Positions 36,425 to 46,769 of a DNA stretch of 64,000 nt are shown here, one piece after another. The stretch spans positions 156,274-220,273 of the forward strand of contig JACCES010000008.1 in the NCBI GenBank assembly GCA_013416455.1. The letters run 5' to 3'. The notes under the pieces were generated by a model. That model was given only the letters and a program-made list of their open reading frames with translations, was not told where the DNA came from and ran no database searches. This stretch comes from Alcaligenaceae bacterium. GTDB taxonomy: Bacteria; Pseudomonadota; Gammaproteobacteria; Burkholderiales; Burkholderiaceae_B. The position numbers were made by a program, and so were the translations under genes. The first letter of the stretch is position 1. Each line of letters starts with the position of its first letter.

Positions 36425-38013
36425 GCCGCTCCCTCCTCGGCCCGGGGCCGCACCGTGGGACCCTGGCGGCGGGACAGCGGCATTTCCTGGAAAATGGCGC
36501 TGCCCTGCGGCTTGCGGCCGAACAAGGTGCCCTCCGATGTGCCGCCCGAACAGCCGTTTCCAAAGGTGAAGCCGCAACTGCCTTTTTCGTTGAAGGCATC
36601 CTCGACCTGTTCCTTGTGGCTGCTGGGCACCACGAAACGGTCTTCGTAATCGGCAATGGCCATGATGCGGTACATGTCCTGCACGGTGGCGTCGTCAAGG
36701 CCCACCGCCGCCAGCAGCGCGGGGTCGCGCTCGCCGTGAACGGTTTCCCGGCGCTTGTAGGCGCGCATGGCCAGCAATCTTTCCAGCGCATGCACGACCG
36801 GCTCTTCCTTGCCCGCCGTCAGCAGGTTGGCCAGGTAGCGCACCGGGATCCGCAGGCTGGAAACATCGGGAATGATGTCGCTGCCGCCCACCGTCTTATG
36901 CGGCATGCGTCCTGTTTCGGCGGCCGACTGAATGGGGGACAGCGGCGGCACGTACCAGACCATGGGCAGGGTGCGGTATTCGGGATGCAGGGGAAAGGCC
37001 ACCTTCCATTCGCAGGCCATCTTGTAGACGGGCGAGTTGCGGGCCGCTTCCAGCCAGCTTTCGGGAATGCCCTGCTCGCGCGCCGCCGCGATGACCGCCG
37101 GGTCGTTCGGGTCGAGGAACAGGTCGAGCTGGGACTGGTAGAGATCCTGCTCGTCTTCCACCGAGGCCGCCGCCGCTATCCGGTCGGCGTCGTACAGCAA
37201 CACGCCCAGATAGCGGATGCGGCCGACGCAGGTTTCAGAACACACGGTCGGCTGCCCCGACTCGATGCGCGGATAGCAGAACGTGCATTTCTCGGCCTTG
37301 CCGCTGCTCCAGTTGTAGTAGATCTTCTTGTATGGACAGCCGGAAATGCACATGCGCCAGCCGCGGCATTTGTCCTGGTCGACCAGCACGATGCCGTCAT
37401 CCTCGCGCTTGTAGATCGAGCCCGAGGGGCAGCTGGCCACACAGGCCGGGTTGAGGCAGTGTTCGCACAATCTCGGCAGATACATCATGAAGGTGTTTTC
37501 GAAAGTGGAATACATCTCTTTCTGCACGCCTTCGAAGAGCGCATCGCGGCTGCGCGCATCGAACTCGCCTCCCAGGTCGTCCTCCCAGTTGGGGCCCCAC
37601 TCGATCTTCTCCATTTTCCGGCCCGTCAACACGGAAACCGGCCGCGCCGTCGGCGGCGTTTCCAACAGCGGCGCCAGACGCAGATGCTCGTAGTCGTAGG
37701 TGAAGGGTTCGTAATAGTCGTCGATCTGCGGCAGATTGGGATTGGCGAACAGATTGGCCAGGACGCGCAGCTTGCCGCCCTGGCGCGGCACCAGCCTGCC
37801 GGCCGCATCGCGCAGCCAGCCGCCCTTCCATTTGTCCTGGTTTTCCCATTCCCTGGGGTAGCCTATGCCTGGTTTTGTTTCTACATTGTTGAACCATGCA
37901 TACTCAACGCCGTCACGGCTGGTCCACACGTTCTTGCAGGTGACCGAACAAGTGTGACAGCCGATGCACTTGTCCAGATTCAGCACCATGCCGATTTGCG
38001 CACGAATTTTCAT
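36421..38013 (-). CDS. narH: respiratory nitrate reductase beta subunit NarH
   Basis: 530 aa with four cysteine clusters for iron-sulfur centres: CIGCHTCSVTCKNVW, CEHCLNPACVASCPSG, CRGWRMCISGCPYK (the W marks the 3Fe-4S site) and CTFCYPRIESGQPTVCSETC. It carries electrons from NarI to NarG. It lies 12 nt after narG. Confidence 0.97.
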   Translation of the reverse strand: MKIRAQIGMVLNLDKCIGCHTCSVTCKNVWTSRDGVEYAWFNNVETKPGIGYPREWENQDKWKGGWLRDAAGRLVPRQGGKLRVLANLFANPNLPQIDDYYEPFTYDYEHLRLAPLLETPPTARPVSVLTGRKMEKIEWGPNWEDDLGGEFDARSRDALFEGVQKEMYSTFENTFMMYLPRLCEHCLNPACVASCPSGSIYKREDDGIVLVDQDKCRGWRMCISGCPYKKIYYNWSSGKAEKCTFCYPRIESGQPTVCSETCVGRIRYLGVLLYDADRIAAAASVEDEQDLYQSQLDLFLDPNDPAVIAAAREQGIPESWLEAARNSPVYKMACEWKVAFPLHPEYRTLPMVWYVPPLSPIQSAAETGRMPHKTVGGSDIIPDVSSLRIPVRYLANLLTAGKEEPVVHALERLLAMRAYKRRETVHGERDPALLAAVGLDDATVQDMYRIMAIADYEDRFVVPSSHKEQVEDAFNEKGSCGFTFGNGCSGGTSEGTLFGRKPQGSAIFQEMPLSRRQGPTVRPRAEEGAA

Positions 38014-38025
38014 TACGGAACCTTC

Positions 38026-41000
38026 TCATTTGGAATGGGATTCTTCGACCAGCGGGCCTTCCAGCCAATCGACCTTCTTCATCTTCCGGACCACCACGAA
38101 TTCGTCGCGATTGCTGCCGACCGTTCCGTAGTAGTTGAACCCCCAGGCAAGCTGGGCATAGCCGCCTATCATGTGGGTGGGCTTGAGCACGGTGCGGGTG
38201 ACCGAGTTGTGTATGCCGCCCCGCTTGCCGCTGGTTTCCGCGCCGGGCACGTTCACGATTTTTTCCTGGGCGTGATACATCAGGCACATGCCCACGGGAA
38301 CACGCTGGCTGACGACGACACGCGCCGTCAGCGTGCCATTGACGTTGAACGCCTCGACCCAGTCGTTGTCGACAATGCCCGCCTGCGCCGCTTCGGTTTC
38401 TGAAATCCAGATGTGCGGGCCGCCCCGGCTGAGCGTAAGCATGCGCAGATTGTCGGAATAGGTGCTGTGGATGCCCCACTTCTGGTGCGGCGTGATCCAG
38501 TTGAGCACCAGTTCGCGCTCGCCGTTCGGATACTTGCCCAGCATGGGTTTCACCGTCTTGGTGTCGATCGCAGGCTTGTACGTGCAGGAGCCTTCGCCGA
38601 AATCCAGCATCCAGCGGTGATCCTGGTAGAACTGCTGGCGGCCGGTCAGCGTGCGCCAGGGGATGAGTTCATGTACGTTGGTGTAGCCGGCGTTGTAGCT
38701 GACCTCTTCGCTTTCCAGCCCCGACCACGTCGGCGCCGAAATGATCTTGCGCGGCTGCGCCTGGACATCGCGAAAACGGATCTTGTCGTGTTCGCGTCCC
38801 ATGGCCAGATGGGTGTGGTCGCGGCCGGTCACCTTGCCCAGGGCTTCCCATGCCTTGACCGACACATGGCCGTTGGTTTCCGGCGCGAAGGTCAGGATCA
38901 TTTCGGCCGCATCGATGGCGGTGTCCAGGCGCGGGCGCCCCTGGCTCACGCCTTCCTCGCGCACCACGTCGCTCAGCGCGCCCAATTCCCGCACTTCATG
39001 CTCGGTGTTCCAATTGATGCCCTTGCCGCCGTTGCCCAGCTTGTCCAGCAGAGGGCCGACCGACGTGAACTTGCGATAGATATCGTTGTAGTTGCGCTCG
39101 ACCACCGTCATATTGGGCGCCGTGCGGCCCGGCACCAGTTCGCATTCGCCGTGCTTCCAGTCGCGGGGCTCGAAGGCCTGCCCGAGCTCGCCCGGCGTGT
39201 CATGCAGCAGGGGCGTGAGCACGATGTCCTTGCGGGTCCCCAGATAGGGGCCGCCAATCTCGCTGAACCGCCTGGCGATCAGCTTGTAGATTTCCCAATC
39301 GGTCTTGCTTTCCCACAAGGGCTGAACCGCTTCGGACAGCGGATGGATGAAGGGATGCATGTCCGACGTGTTCAGGTCGTCCTTCTCGTACCAGGTCGCC
39401 GTCGGCAGGACGATGTCGCCGTACAGGCAGGTCGTGCTCATGCGGAAATCCAGCACGGTCAGAAGATCCAGCTTGCCTTCCGCCGCCACTTCATGGCGAT
39501 TGACTTCGGCCGGCCTGATGGTGTCGGCTTCATCGTCGAACAGGGCGTGCTGCGTCCCCAGCAGATACTTGAGGAAATACTCATGGCCCTTGCCGCTGGA
39601 ACCGAGGATGTTCGAGCGCCACACGAACATATTGCGGGGGAAGTTGGCCGGGTCGTCAGGGTCGTCGCAGCTCATGCGCAGGCCGCCGTTGCGCAATTGA
39701 TCGACCGCGTAGGCCACAGGGTCGCGGCCCTGCGCCTCGGCTTCGGCGGCCACCTTGATGGGGTTGGTCTGCAGTTGCGGCGCGGAAGGCAGCCAGCCCA
39801 TGCGCTCTGCCTTGGCATTGAGGTCTATCATGCTCATGCCCTGGTAGCGCAAGGGGTCGGCGGTGGCGGCGAGAATCTCGTCGACGTGCAGCTTCTCGTG
39901 GCGCCACTGGCTGGTGTGGGCATAGAAGAAGGACGTGCCGTTCATCTGGCGCGGCGGCCGCGACCAGTCGAGGGCAAAGGCCAGCGGCGCCCAGCCGAAC
40001 TGCGGGCGCAGCTTTTCCTGCCCCACGTAGTGCGACCATCCGCCGCCGCTCTTGCCCACACAACCGCACATCATCAGCATGTTGATGATGCCGCGATAGG
40101 TCATGTCCATGTGATACCAGTGGTTCAGCGCCGCGCCCACGATCACCATGGACTTGCCTTCGGTGTCGTGCGCGTTCTGCGCGAACTCGCGCGCCACCTG
40201 CACCACCAGGTGGGGCGGCACGCCGGTGTGCTTTTCCTGCCAGGCCGGGGTGCAGGGGATGTCGTCTTCGTAGCCGCCGGCCACGTTGCCGCCGCCCAGG
40301 CCCCGATCCACACCGTAATTGGCCATCTGCAGGTCGTATACCGTCGCCACCAGCGCGTCGCGGCCATCCGCCAGCCGCATGCGCATCACCGGCACATTGC
40401 GCGGCAGCAGTTCGTCGTGTTCGCCGCCGAAGTAGGCAAAGCCGACGGCCGCGACCTCGTCGCCGCGGCCCGCCAGAGTCAGCACCGGGTCTATTTCCCG
40501 GCCGCTGCCGCCATCGCGCGATTCCAGATTCCAGCGGCCGGCATTTTCCCCTTCGCCCCAGCGGAAGCCTATCGTGCCATTGGGCACCACGACATCATTG
40601 CTGATGCCGTCGATCAGCAGCGTCTTCCAGTCCGGGTTGTTCTGCTGGCCCAGCGCGCCATCCAGATGCGAGGCGCGCAGGAACTGGCCCGGCACGTGGC
40701 AGCCCTCGCGCTCTTCCAGCATGACCAGCATGGGCATGTCGGTATAGCGCTTGACGTAGCCGGTGAAATAGGCGGAAGGCTTGTCCAGATGGAATTCCTT
40801 CAGGATCACGTGGCCCATCGCCATGGCCAGGGCGGCGTCCGTCCCCTGCCGGGGGGCGAGCCAGATATCGCCGAACTTGACCATTTCGCCGTAGTCGCTG
40901 GACACGGCCACCGTCTTGGTGCCCCGGTAGCGCACCTCGGTGTAGAAGTGCGCGTCGGGCGTGCGGGTCTGCGGCACGTTGGAGCCCCACACCATCAGAT

Positions 41001-41742
41001 AGGTGGAGTTGTACCAGTCGGCGGATTCCGGAACGTCGGTCTGCTCGCCCCAGATCTGCGGGCTGGCGGGCGGCAGATCGCAGTACCAGTCGTAGAAGCT
41101 CAGACAGGCCCCGCCGATCAGGCTGAGATAGCGCGCGCCCGCCGCATAGCTGACCATGGACATTGCCGGGATGGGCGAGAAGCCGATCACGCGGTCGGGC
41201 CCGTAGCGGTCTATGGTGTAGGCATTGGCCGCGGCGATGATCTCGGTCGCGGTATCCCAGTCGGCCCGCACGAAGCCGCCCAGCCCGCGCACCGATTTGT
41301 AGCGCCTGGCTTTTTCGGGATTCTGGCTGATGGATTCCCAGGCCGCGATCGGATCCATGGTCTTGCGCGCCTCGCGCCACATTTCCATCAGGCGGCCGCG
41401 TATCATCGGATACTTGATTCGCTGGGCCGAATAGACATACCAGCTGTACGAAGCGCCACGCGGGCAGCCGCGCGGTTCGTGGTTGGGCAGGTCCGGGCGT
41501 GTGCGGGGGTAGTCCGTCTGCTGGGTTTCCCAGGTGATCAGGCCGTTCTTCACGTAAACCTTCCATGAACACGAACCCGTGCAGTTCACCCCATGCGTGG
41601 AGCGCACCACCTTGTCGTGCTGCCACCGGGCGCGATAGGCGTTCTCCCAGCGGCGGTCTTCCTTGACCGTCTGTCCATGTCCGTTCGAAAAGCTGTCCTG
41701 CACCTTGGACATGAACTTCAGCCTATCCAGAAAATGACTCAT
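38026..41742 (-). CDS. narG: respiratory nitrate reductase alpha subunit NarG
   Basis: 1238 aa from ATG 41742, preceded by GGAG at 7 nt; upstream in-frame ATGs lack RBSs. It is the molybdopterin catalytic subunit reducing nitrate to nitrite on the cytoplasmic face. The N-terminal 4Fe-4S site is HGVNCTGSCSWKVY. The molybdenum-binding Asp is in YNSTYLMVWGSNVP. Normal family length. It follows narK1-narK2 on the same strand. Confidence 0.97.
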   Translation of the reverse strand: MSHFLDRLKFMSKVQDSFSNGHGQTVKEDRRWENAYRARWQHDKVVRSTHGVNCTGSCSWKVYVKNGLITWETQQTDYPRTRPDLPNHEPRGCPRGASYSWYVYSAQRIKYPMIRGRLMEMWREARKTMDPIAAWESISQNPEKARRYKSVRGLGGFVRADWDTATEIIAAANAYTIDRYGPDRVIGFSPIPAMSMVSYAAGARYLSLIGGACLSFYDWYCDLPPASPQIWGEQTDVPESADWYNSTYLMVWGSNVPQTRTPDAHFYTEVRYRGTKTVAVSSDYGEMVKFGDIWLAPRQGTDAALAMAMGHVILKEFHLDKPSAYFTGYVKRYTDMPMLVMLEEREGCHVPGQFLRASHLDGALGQQNNPDWKTLLIDGISNDVVVPNGTIGFRWGEGENAGRWNLESRDGGSGREIDPVLTLAGRGDEVAAVGFAYFGGEHDELLPRNVPVMRMRLADGRDALVATVYDLQMANYGVDRGLGGGNVAGGYEDDIPCTPAWQEKHTGVPPHLVVQVAREFAQNAHDTEGKSMVIVGAALNHWYHMDMTYRGIINMLMMCGCVGKSGGGWSHYVGQEKLRPQFGWAPLAFALDWSRPPRQMNGTSFFYAHTSQWRHEKLHVDEILAATADPLRYQGMSMIDLNAKAERMGWLPSAPQLQTNPIKVAAEAEAQGRDPVAYAVDQLRNGGLRMSCDDPDDPANFPRNMFVWRSNILGSSGKGHEYFLKYLLGTQHALFDDEADTIRPAEVNRHEVAAEGKLDLLTVLDFRMSTTCLYGDIVLPTATWYEKDDLNTSDMHPFIHPLSEAVQPLWESKTDWEIYKLIARRFSEIGGPYLGTRKDIVLTPLLHDTPGELGQAFEPRDWKHGECELVPGRTAPNMTVVERNYNDIYRKFTSVGPLLDKLGNGGKGINWNTEHEVRELGALSDVVREEGVSQGRPRLDTAIDAAEMILTFAPETNGHVSVKAWEALGKVTGRDHTHLAMGREHDKIRFRDVQAQPRKIISAPTWSGLESEEVSYNAGYTNVHELIPWRTLTGRQQFYQDHRWMLDFGEGSCTYKPAIDTKTVKPMLGKYPNGERELVLNWITPHQKWGIHSTYSDNLRMLTLSRGGPHIWISETEAAQAGIVDNDWVEAFNVNGTLTARVVVSQRVPVGMCLMYHAQEKIVNVPGAETSGKRGGIHNSVTRTVLKPTHMIGGYAQLAWGFNYYGTVGSNRDEFVVVRKMKKVDWLEGPLVEESHSK

Positions 41743-41792
41743 TCTTTTCTCCATGGGCGCCGATGGCCCGGGTAATCCGTAATCCAGGCAAA

Positions 41793-43184
41793 TCAGCAGG
41801 GCACTGGGGCATTGCGCCTTGCGTAGTACCACCAGGTCACCAGCACGCAAGACAGGTAGAAAGCGATAAAGGAATAGAGTGCGGCATGGACTTCGCCGGT
41901 CATCGCCAGCGACGTGCCGAAGCTGCGGGGGATGAAGAAACCGCCATAGGCGCCGATGGCGCCCGAAAAACCCAGCACGGCCGCGGATTCCTTGGAGGCG
42001 TCGATCAGCGCCTGCTTCTGCGCCGCTTCTCCGCGGCCCTTGGCCGCGCTCAGGCGCTCATGCAGGAAAATGACCGGAATCATCCGGAAGGTGGAACCGT
42101 TTCCAATACCGGAAAGCGCGAACAGCACGATGAAGGCCAGCAGAAAACCCATGAAGTCGCCCTGCCCGCCGGCGCCGGGCAGAAAGCCCATGACCATCAC
42201 AACGGCGAAGGCCATGCCGATGAACGTCCACATCGTCACCCGTGCGCCGCCAACCTTGTCCGACACCCATCCGCCCAGCGGGCGGGTGAGCGACCCCACC
42301 AGCGGCCCCAGGAAGGCGTAGGTCATGGGGTTCACATCGGGGAACAAGGCCATGGTCAGCATGGCGAAGCCCGCCGAGAAGCCGATGAAGGAACCGAAGG
42401 TGCCCACGTAGAGCCAGCACATCAGCCAGTTGTGCTTGCGCTTGAAGATCACCGCCTGGTCGGCGAACGACGCCTTCGCATCGGCAATGTCGTTCATGCC
42501 GAACCAGGCCGCCACCGACATGATCGCAATGGGAATGACCCACACGAAACCGGCGTTCTGCAGCCAGATGGGCCGAGCATCGACGCCTTGGGCGATGTAG
42601 GGGTCCCCGCCGATGGCGCCGAAGACGCCCACACCGATGATCATCGGCACCACGAACTGCACCAGCGACACGCCCAGGTTGCCGATGCCCGCGTTCAGGC
42701 CGGTGGCCAGGCCTTTCTTCACCTTGGGGAAGAAAAAGCTGATGTTGGACATGCTGGAACTGAAGTTCGCGCCGCCCAGGCCGCAGAAGAGCGCCAGCGC
42801 CAGCAGTACGGGATAGCTGGTATCCGGGTCGCGCAGGGCGAATCCCATGCCCACGGCGGGGATCAGGAGCGATGCCGTCGAGATCGCCGTCCAGCGCCGC
42901 CCGCCGAAAATGGGTACCAGAAAGGAATAGAAGACACGCAGTGTCGCGCCGGAAAGCGCCGGCAGCGCGGTGAGCCAGAACAGCTGGTTCTTCGAGAGAT
43001 CGAAGCCGGCTCTCCCGAGGTTGACGACGACGACGCTCCACAGCATCCAGACGCTGAAAGCCAGCATCAGGGCGGGAATGGATATCGCCAGGTTGCGGTA
43101 GGCCACGCGTTGGCCCGTTTCGCGCCAGAACTCGGGGTTCTCCGGTTCCCAGCGGCTCAGGACAGCTGAAGGTGAGGATGACAT
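41793..43184 (-). CDS. narK2: nitrate/nitrite transporter NarK2 type
   Basis: 463 aa, 12 membrane helices, major facilitator of the nitrate/nitrite porter family. The two nitrate signature regions are visible: GGANFSSSMSNISFFFP and ALSGIGNGSTFRMIPVIF. By family this class usually acts as nitrate/nitrite antiporter. It is 30 nt after narK1 and 50 nt before narG. Confidence 0.92.
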   Translation of the reverse strand: MSSSPSAVLSRWEPENPEFWRETGQRVAYRNLAISIPALMLAFSVWMLWSVVVVNLGRAGFDLSKNQLFWLTALPALSGATLRVFYSFLVPIFGGRRWTAISTASLLIPAVGMGFALRDPDTSYPVLLALALFCGLGGANFSSSMSNISFFFPKVKKGLATGLNAGIGNLGVSLVQFVVPMIIGVGVFGAIGGDPYIAQGVDARPIWLQNAGFVWVIPIAIMSVAAWFGMNDIADAKASFADQAVIFKRKHNWLMCWLYVGTFGSFIGFSAGFAMLTMALFPDVNPMTYAFLGPLVGSLTRPLGGWVSDKVGGARVTMWTFIGMAFAVVMVMGFLPGAGGQGDFMGFLLAFIVLFALSGIGNGSTFRMIPVIFLHERLSAAKGRGEAAQKQALIDASKESAAVLGFSGAIGAYGGFFIPRSFGTSLAMTGEVHAALYSFIAFYLSCVLVTWWYYARRNAPVPC

Positions 43185-43214
43185 GGCTGTTGCACTCGGT
43201 AGGGTTGAGCGGGA

Positions 43215-44477
43215 TCAGGCCGAAGCCGCCGCGGAAGCCGCGGCCGTCGAACCATTGCGGCGGAAGCTGTAATGCATCGAAATCAGGGATACGCACACCG
43301 TGCCGTAGAGCAGCATGAAGGCGCTCGAACGTACCCCGGTCAGGTCCAGCAGGGCGCCGAACATGATGGGCAGGATGAAGCCCCCCAGGCCGCCGGCCAG
43401 CCCGACGATGCCGGACACGGCCCCGATGTTCTGCGGGAATTCATCGGAAATGAACTTGAATACCGATGCTTTGCCTATGGCGGTCGCAATGCCGACCACG
43501 AACAGCAGCACGGTGAAGAACCAGGCATTCAGGTGGATGGTGAAATCCAGCGGCCCATCCACGCCCATGACGGTGAAGCGGGTCTCGGGATAGCTCAGCA
43601 GGAAGAATGCGACCCAGCACACCCACATGACCCACCAGGTGGTGTGGTAGGCGCCATAGCGGTCGGATATCCAGCCCCCCAGCGCGCGCAGCACGCCGCC
43701 CGGCAGCGAAAAACAGGCCGCGAGCAGGGCCGCGAGTTCCATGCTGAAACCGTATTCGCCGATGTAGTACTTGGTCATCCAGAGGGCCAGGGCCACATAG
43801 CCGCCGAACACCACCGAGTAATACTGGCAATAGCGGAGCACGCGAGGGTCCTTGAGCATGGCCAACTGCTGCGACAGGCTCGCGCCGCCCTTGACGGTGT
43901 GCGACGCATCGGAAGCCGAGAAGAACCAGAAAAGGATGGCGGTCGCCAGAAGGGCCACCGCATACACTTTCGGAACGATCATCCATGCGCCGCCGGCGGC
44001 GGCGATCAAGGCGGGCGCGGCGAACTTGGTGATGGCCGAGCCGGAATTGCCGGCGCCGAAGATGCCCATGGCCAGCCCCTGGCGATCGCGCGGGAACCAG
44101 CGCGCCACATAGGGCGTACCCACCGAAAACGAACCGCCGGCCAGGCCGATGAACAGGCCAAGCACCAGGAATTGCCAGTATTCGGTTGCATAGGCCAGCA
44201 GCCAGACCGGAACGACCGCGGCCATCATCAGCAGGAAGAAGACGATACGGCCGCCGTAGCGGTCCGTCCAGATGCCCAGCGGCACCCGTATCAGGGAACC
44301 GGACAGCACCGGCATTGCCGCCAGCAGGCCGAATTCGGTTTCCGACAGCCCCAGTTGTTCCTTGATCGGGATCCCCAGAACCGCGAACACCATCCACACC
44401 GCGAAACAGATGGTGAAGGCGAAGGTGCTTGAAGCCAGCACTCGCAGGGGGGTATTGGATTGAATCTGGCTGGCCAT
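43215..44477 (-). CDS. narK1: nitrate transporter NarK1 type
   Basis: 420 aa from ATG 44477 (GGAG 7-8 nt upstream); the frame is open 5 codons further. Twelve membrane helices with the first signature LAGGSFSVGTPYVARWFP and the second GKASVFKFISDEFPQNIG. This class is generally a nitrate/proton symporter. It is the first gene of the leftward nar operon. Pairing of narK1 and narK2 is common in denitrifying betaproteobacteria. Confidence 0.92.
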   Translation of the reverse strand: MASQIQSNTPLRVLASSTFAFTICFAVWMVFAVLGIPIKEQLGLSETEFGLLAAMPVLSGSLIRVPLGIWTDRYGGRIVFFLLMMAAVVPVWLLAYATEYWQFLVLGLFIGLAGGSFSVGTPYVARWFPRDRQGLAMGIFGAGNSGSAITKFAAPALIAAAGGAWMIVPKVYAVALLATAILFWFFSASDASHTVKGGASLSQQLAMLKDPRVLRYCQYYSVVFGGYVALALWMTKYYIGEYGFSMELAALLAACFSLPGGVLRALGGWISDRYGAYHTTWWVMWVCWVAFFLLSYPETRFTVMGVDGPLDFTIHLNAWFFTVLLFVVGIATAIGKASVFKFISDEFPQNIGAVSGIVGLAGGLGGFILPIMFGALLDLTGVRSSAFMLLYGTVCVSLISMHYSFRRNGSTAAASAAASA

Positions 44478-44500
44478 TTCGGCGCTCCGCATACCGTTGC

Positions 44501-44516
44501 ATTGAATGTATGCAAT
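44501..44516 (-). promoter_or_regulatory. weak Fnr-like palindrome before narK1
   Basis: ATTGAATGTATGCAAT resembles TTGAT-N4-ATCAA with two or three mismatches. It is centred only 31 nt before the narK1 ATG, which is close for a standard class II promoter, so confidence is low. Confidence 0.25.
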
Positions 44517-44567
44517 CGTAAGCAGCGGGGGGCGCGCCGCCCATTCCTCATCGGACCGACCCCGCCC

Positions 44568-44593
44568 ATGCAGAGTGACTAGTCACTCTGCAT
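44568..44593. promoter_or_regulatory. 26-bp perfect palindrome between divergent narK1 and ectA
   Basis: Each 13-nt half is ATGCAGAGTGACT or its complement, with no central spacer. It lies about 90 nt from the narK1 start and about 145 nt from ectA, with genes diverging on both sides. A terminator is therefore unlikely and an operator is more plausible. The regulator is unknown. Confidence 0.5.
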
Positions 44594-44738
44594 CAAGGCC
44601 GGCGCGCCAATTCCTTGCTCCCGGGCCTGACCAGGCCTGAAACAAGATAATGATTCGTGCTCGAACCATTCGTGATAAACTCATTTGCGTCGAATCAAGG
44701 AAGAGGCCGGCAATGCCAGTCGCAGCCTCCTGAAATAC

Positions 44739-45278
44739 ATGACAAAAGGCATCCAGACATCAGCCATCGTGCTGCGCCAGCCCACTGCGGACGACGCCGC
44801 AGCATTGCACCAACTCATCGCGGACTGTCCGCCGCTGGATCCCAATTCGCTGTACTGCAATCTTCTGCATTGCACTCATTTCAGCGGTACTTCGGTCGCG
44901 GCGGTGCGTTGCGACACCCAGGGCCGGGAACGCCTCGTCGGCTTCATCTCCGCCTACATTCCGCCCCGGCAATCCGACACCCTGTTCGTATGGCAGGTTG
45001 CCGTTGCCGAAGAAGCCCGCGGCGAAGGCCTCGCCCGCCGCATGCTGGACAGCTTGCTGACACGGCCGGCATGCGGGAACGTGCGCTATGTGGACACCAC
45101 CATCACGCCCGGCAACCAGGCTTCGTGGGCCATGTTCGAATCCTGGGCCCGCCATCACGGCGCGCCCACATCGAGCCAGGTGCACTTCGAACGCGAACGC
45201 CATTTCGCCGGCAGGCATGACGACGAACATCTGATGCGCATCGGCCCCTTTGAAATCGCGGCCGAATTCGCCACCTAG
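44739..45278 (+). CDS. ectA: L-2,4-diaminobutyrate acetyltransferase EctA
   Basis: 179 aa from ATG 44739; a TTG at 44685 would give 18 more residues. It is a GNAT-fold acetyltransferase: [20 protein letters not shown] is the acetyl-CoA loop and [17 protein letters not shown] is typical of EctA. It makes N4-acetyl-diaminobutyrate, the second step to ectoine. No strong ribosome-binding site is seen. It begins the ectABCD-ask operon and is divergent from narK1. Confidence 0.93.
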   Translation: MTKGIQTSAIVLRQPTADDAAALHQLIADCPPLDPNSLYCNLLHCTHFSGTSVAAVRCDTQGRERLVGFISAYIPPRQSDTLFVWQVAVAEEARGEGLARRMLDSLLTRPACGNVRYVDTTITPGNQASWAMFESWARHHGAPTSSQVHFERERHFAGRHDDEHLMRIGPFEIAAEFAT

Positions 45279-45448
45279 TTCCGCTTTTCCCATGGGGCGC
45301 CGAGCACCTTCCCGCTCACCCCATCCCGATGACGGCCCTCCGGGCACAGCCGGCATCGAAGCTCCCCATCACCGATCCAGGCGCAATAGCCGCAAGGCCA
45401 CGCCGCACAAGCCCGCCTCGAACCCAAAACGCTAAGAGGAAACATCCC

Positions 45449-46717
45449 ATGACCATCTTCAAGAAACTGGAATCGAACGTCCAATCCTACGCTCGCTCCT
45501 TCCCCGTGGTTTTCGACCGCGCCGAAGGCGCCGCGCTCTACGACACCAACGGCAAGCGCTACATCGACTTCCTGGCGGGCGCCGGCACGCTCAACTACGG
45601 GCACAACAATCCCGAGTGCAAGAGCGCCCTGCTGGACTACATTGCCGGCGACGGCATCACACACGGCCTGGACATGCATACGCGGGCCAAGGCCGAGTTC
45701 CTGGAAGCCTTCCAGCAGCACATCCTGAAGCCGCGCAACATGAACTACAAGTTCCAGTTCACCGGGCCCACCGGCACCAATGCCGTGGAAGCCGCCATGA
45801 AGCTGGCCCGCAAAGTGACCGGCCGCCAGAACATCATCGCGTTCACCAACGGTTTTCACGGTGTTTCGCTGGGTGCGGCCGCCGCCACCGGCAACCAGCA
45901 TCACCGCGGCGGTTGCGGCGTATCCCTGGGCGGCGTGACCCGCATCCCCTACGACGGCTACATGGGCGGACTCGATTCCGTGCAGCTACTGGACAAGATG
46001 CTGAATGACGCCTCCAGCGGCGTGGACGCGCCCGCCGCCGTCATCGTCGAAACCGTGCAGGGCGAGGGCGGCCTGAACGTCGCCGGCCAGCGCTGGCTCA
46101 AGTCGCTCGAAGCCGTGTGCCGCCGCCATGGCATGCTGCTGATTGTCGACGACATCCAGGCCGGCTGCGGCCGTACCGGCACTTTCTTCAGCTTCGAGCA
46201 GATGGGCGTCTCGCCCGACATCGTGACGCTGTCGAAATCCCTGTCCGGCTTCGGCCTGCCCTTCGCCATCGTCCTGATGAAGCCCGAGTACGACCGGTGG
46301 GCGCCGGGCGAGCACAACGGCACATTCCGCGGCAACAACCATGCTTTCATCACCGCGAAGGCCGCCATCGATGCCTACTGGCGTGATGACACCTTCGCCA
46401 GGGAAGTGCAGCGCAAGGGCGGCATTCTGTCGAACCGCCTGGCCCGCATCGCCAGCCTGGGCGGCAGCAATGTATTCCGCGCCAAAGGCCGCGGCATGAT
46501 GCAGGGCATCGCCTGCGACAACGGCGAACTGGCCGGGAAGATCGTGCGCCGCTGCTTCGAGGACGGCCTGGTCATCGAAACCAGTGGCCCCGATTCCGAA
46601 GTGGTCAAGATTCTGTGCCCGCTCGTCATCAGCGACGAAGACCTGAACGCGGGCCTGGACATCCTGGAACGCAGCGTGCGCCACGTGCTCACCGAAGAAC
46701 TGAGCATGGCGGCTTGA
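45449..46717 (+). CDS. ectB: diaminobutyrate-2-oxoglutarate transaminase EctB
   Basis: 422 aa from ATG 45449 (AAGAGGA at 9-15 nt upstream); the open frame extends 40 codons further but is not EctB-like there. PLP enzyme class III: D234-D235 ([14 protein letters not shown]) and Schiff-base K263 ([10 protein letters not shown]). It makes diaminobutyrate from aspartate semialdehyde. The 170-nt gap after ectA contains no gene. Confidence 0.96.
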   Translation: MTIFKKLESNVQSYARSFPVVFDRAEGAALYDTNGKRYIDFLAGAGTLNYGHNNPECKSALLDYIAGDGITHGLDMHTRAKAEFLEAFQQHILKPRNMNYKFQFTGPTGTNAVEAAMKLARKVTGRQNIIAFTNGFHGVSLGAAAATGNQHHRGGCGVSLGGVTRIPYDGYMGGLDSVQLLDKMLNDASSGVDAPAAVIVETVQGEGGLNVAGQRWLKSLEAVCRRHGMLLIVDDIQAGCGRTGTFFSFEQMGVSPDIVTLSKSLSGFGLPFAIVLMKPEYDRWAPGEHNGTFRGNNHAFITAKAAIDAYWRDDTFAREVQRKGGILSNRLARIASLGGSNVFRAKGRGMMQGIACDNGELAGKIVRRCFEDGLVIETSGPDSEVVKILCPLVISDEDLNAGLDILERSVRHVLTEELSMAA

Positions 46718-46769
46718 GCGTCCCGCCGCCCGCCATCCTCTCTACAAGACAGCTATTGGAGAAAACAGA

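Noticed and set aside
38413..41568. Very long (over 1000 codons) open frame antisense to narG
   Set aside because: It is a mirror of the GC-rich codon bias of narG; it has no recognisable domains and the sense strand encodes an unmistakable NarG.
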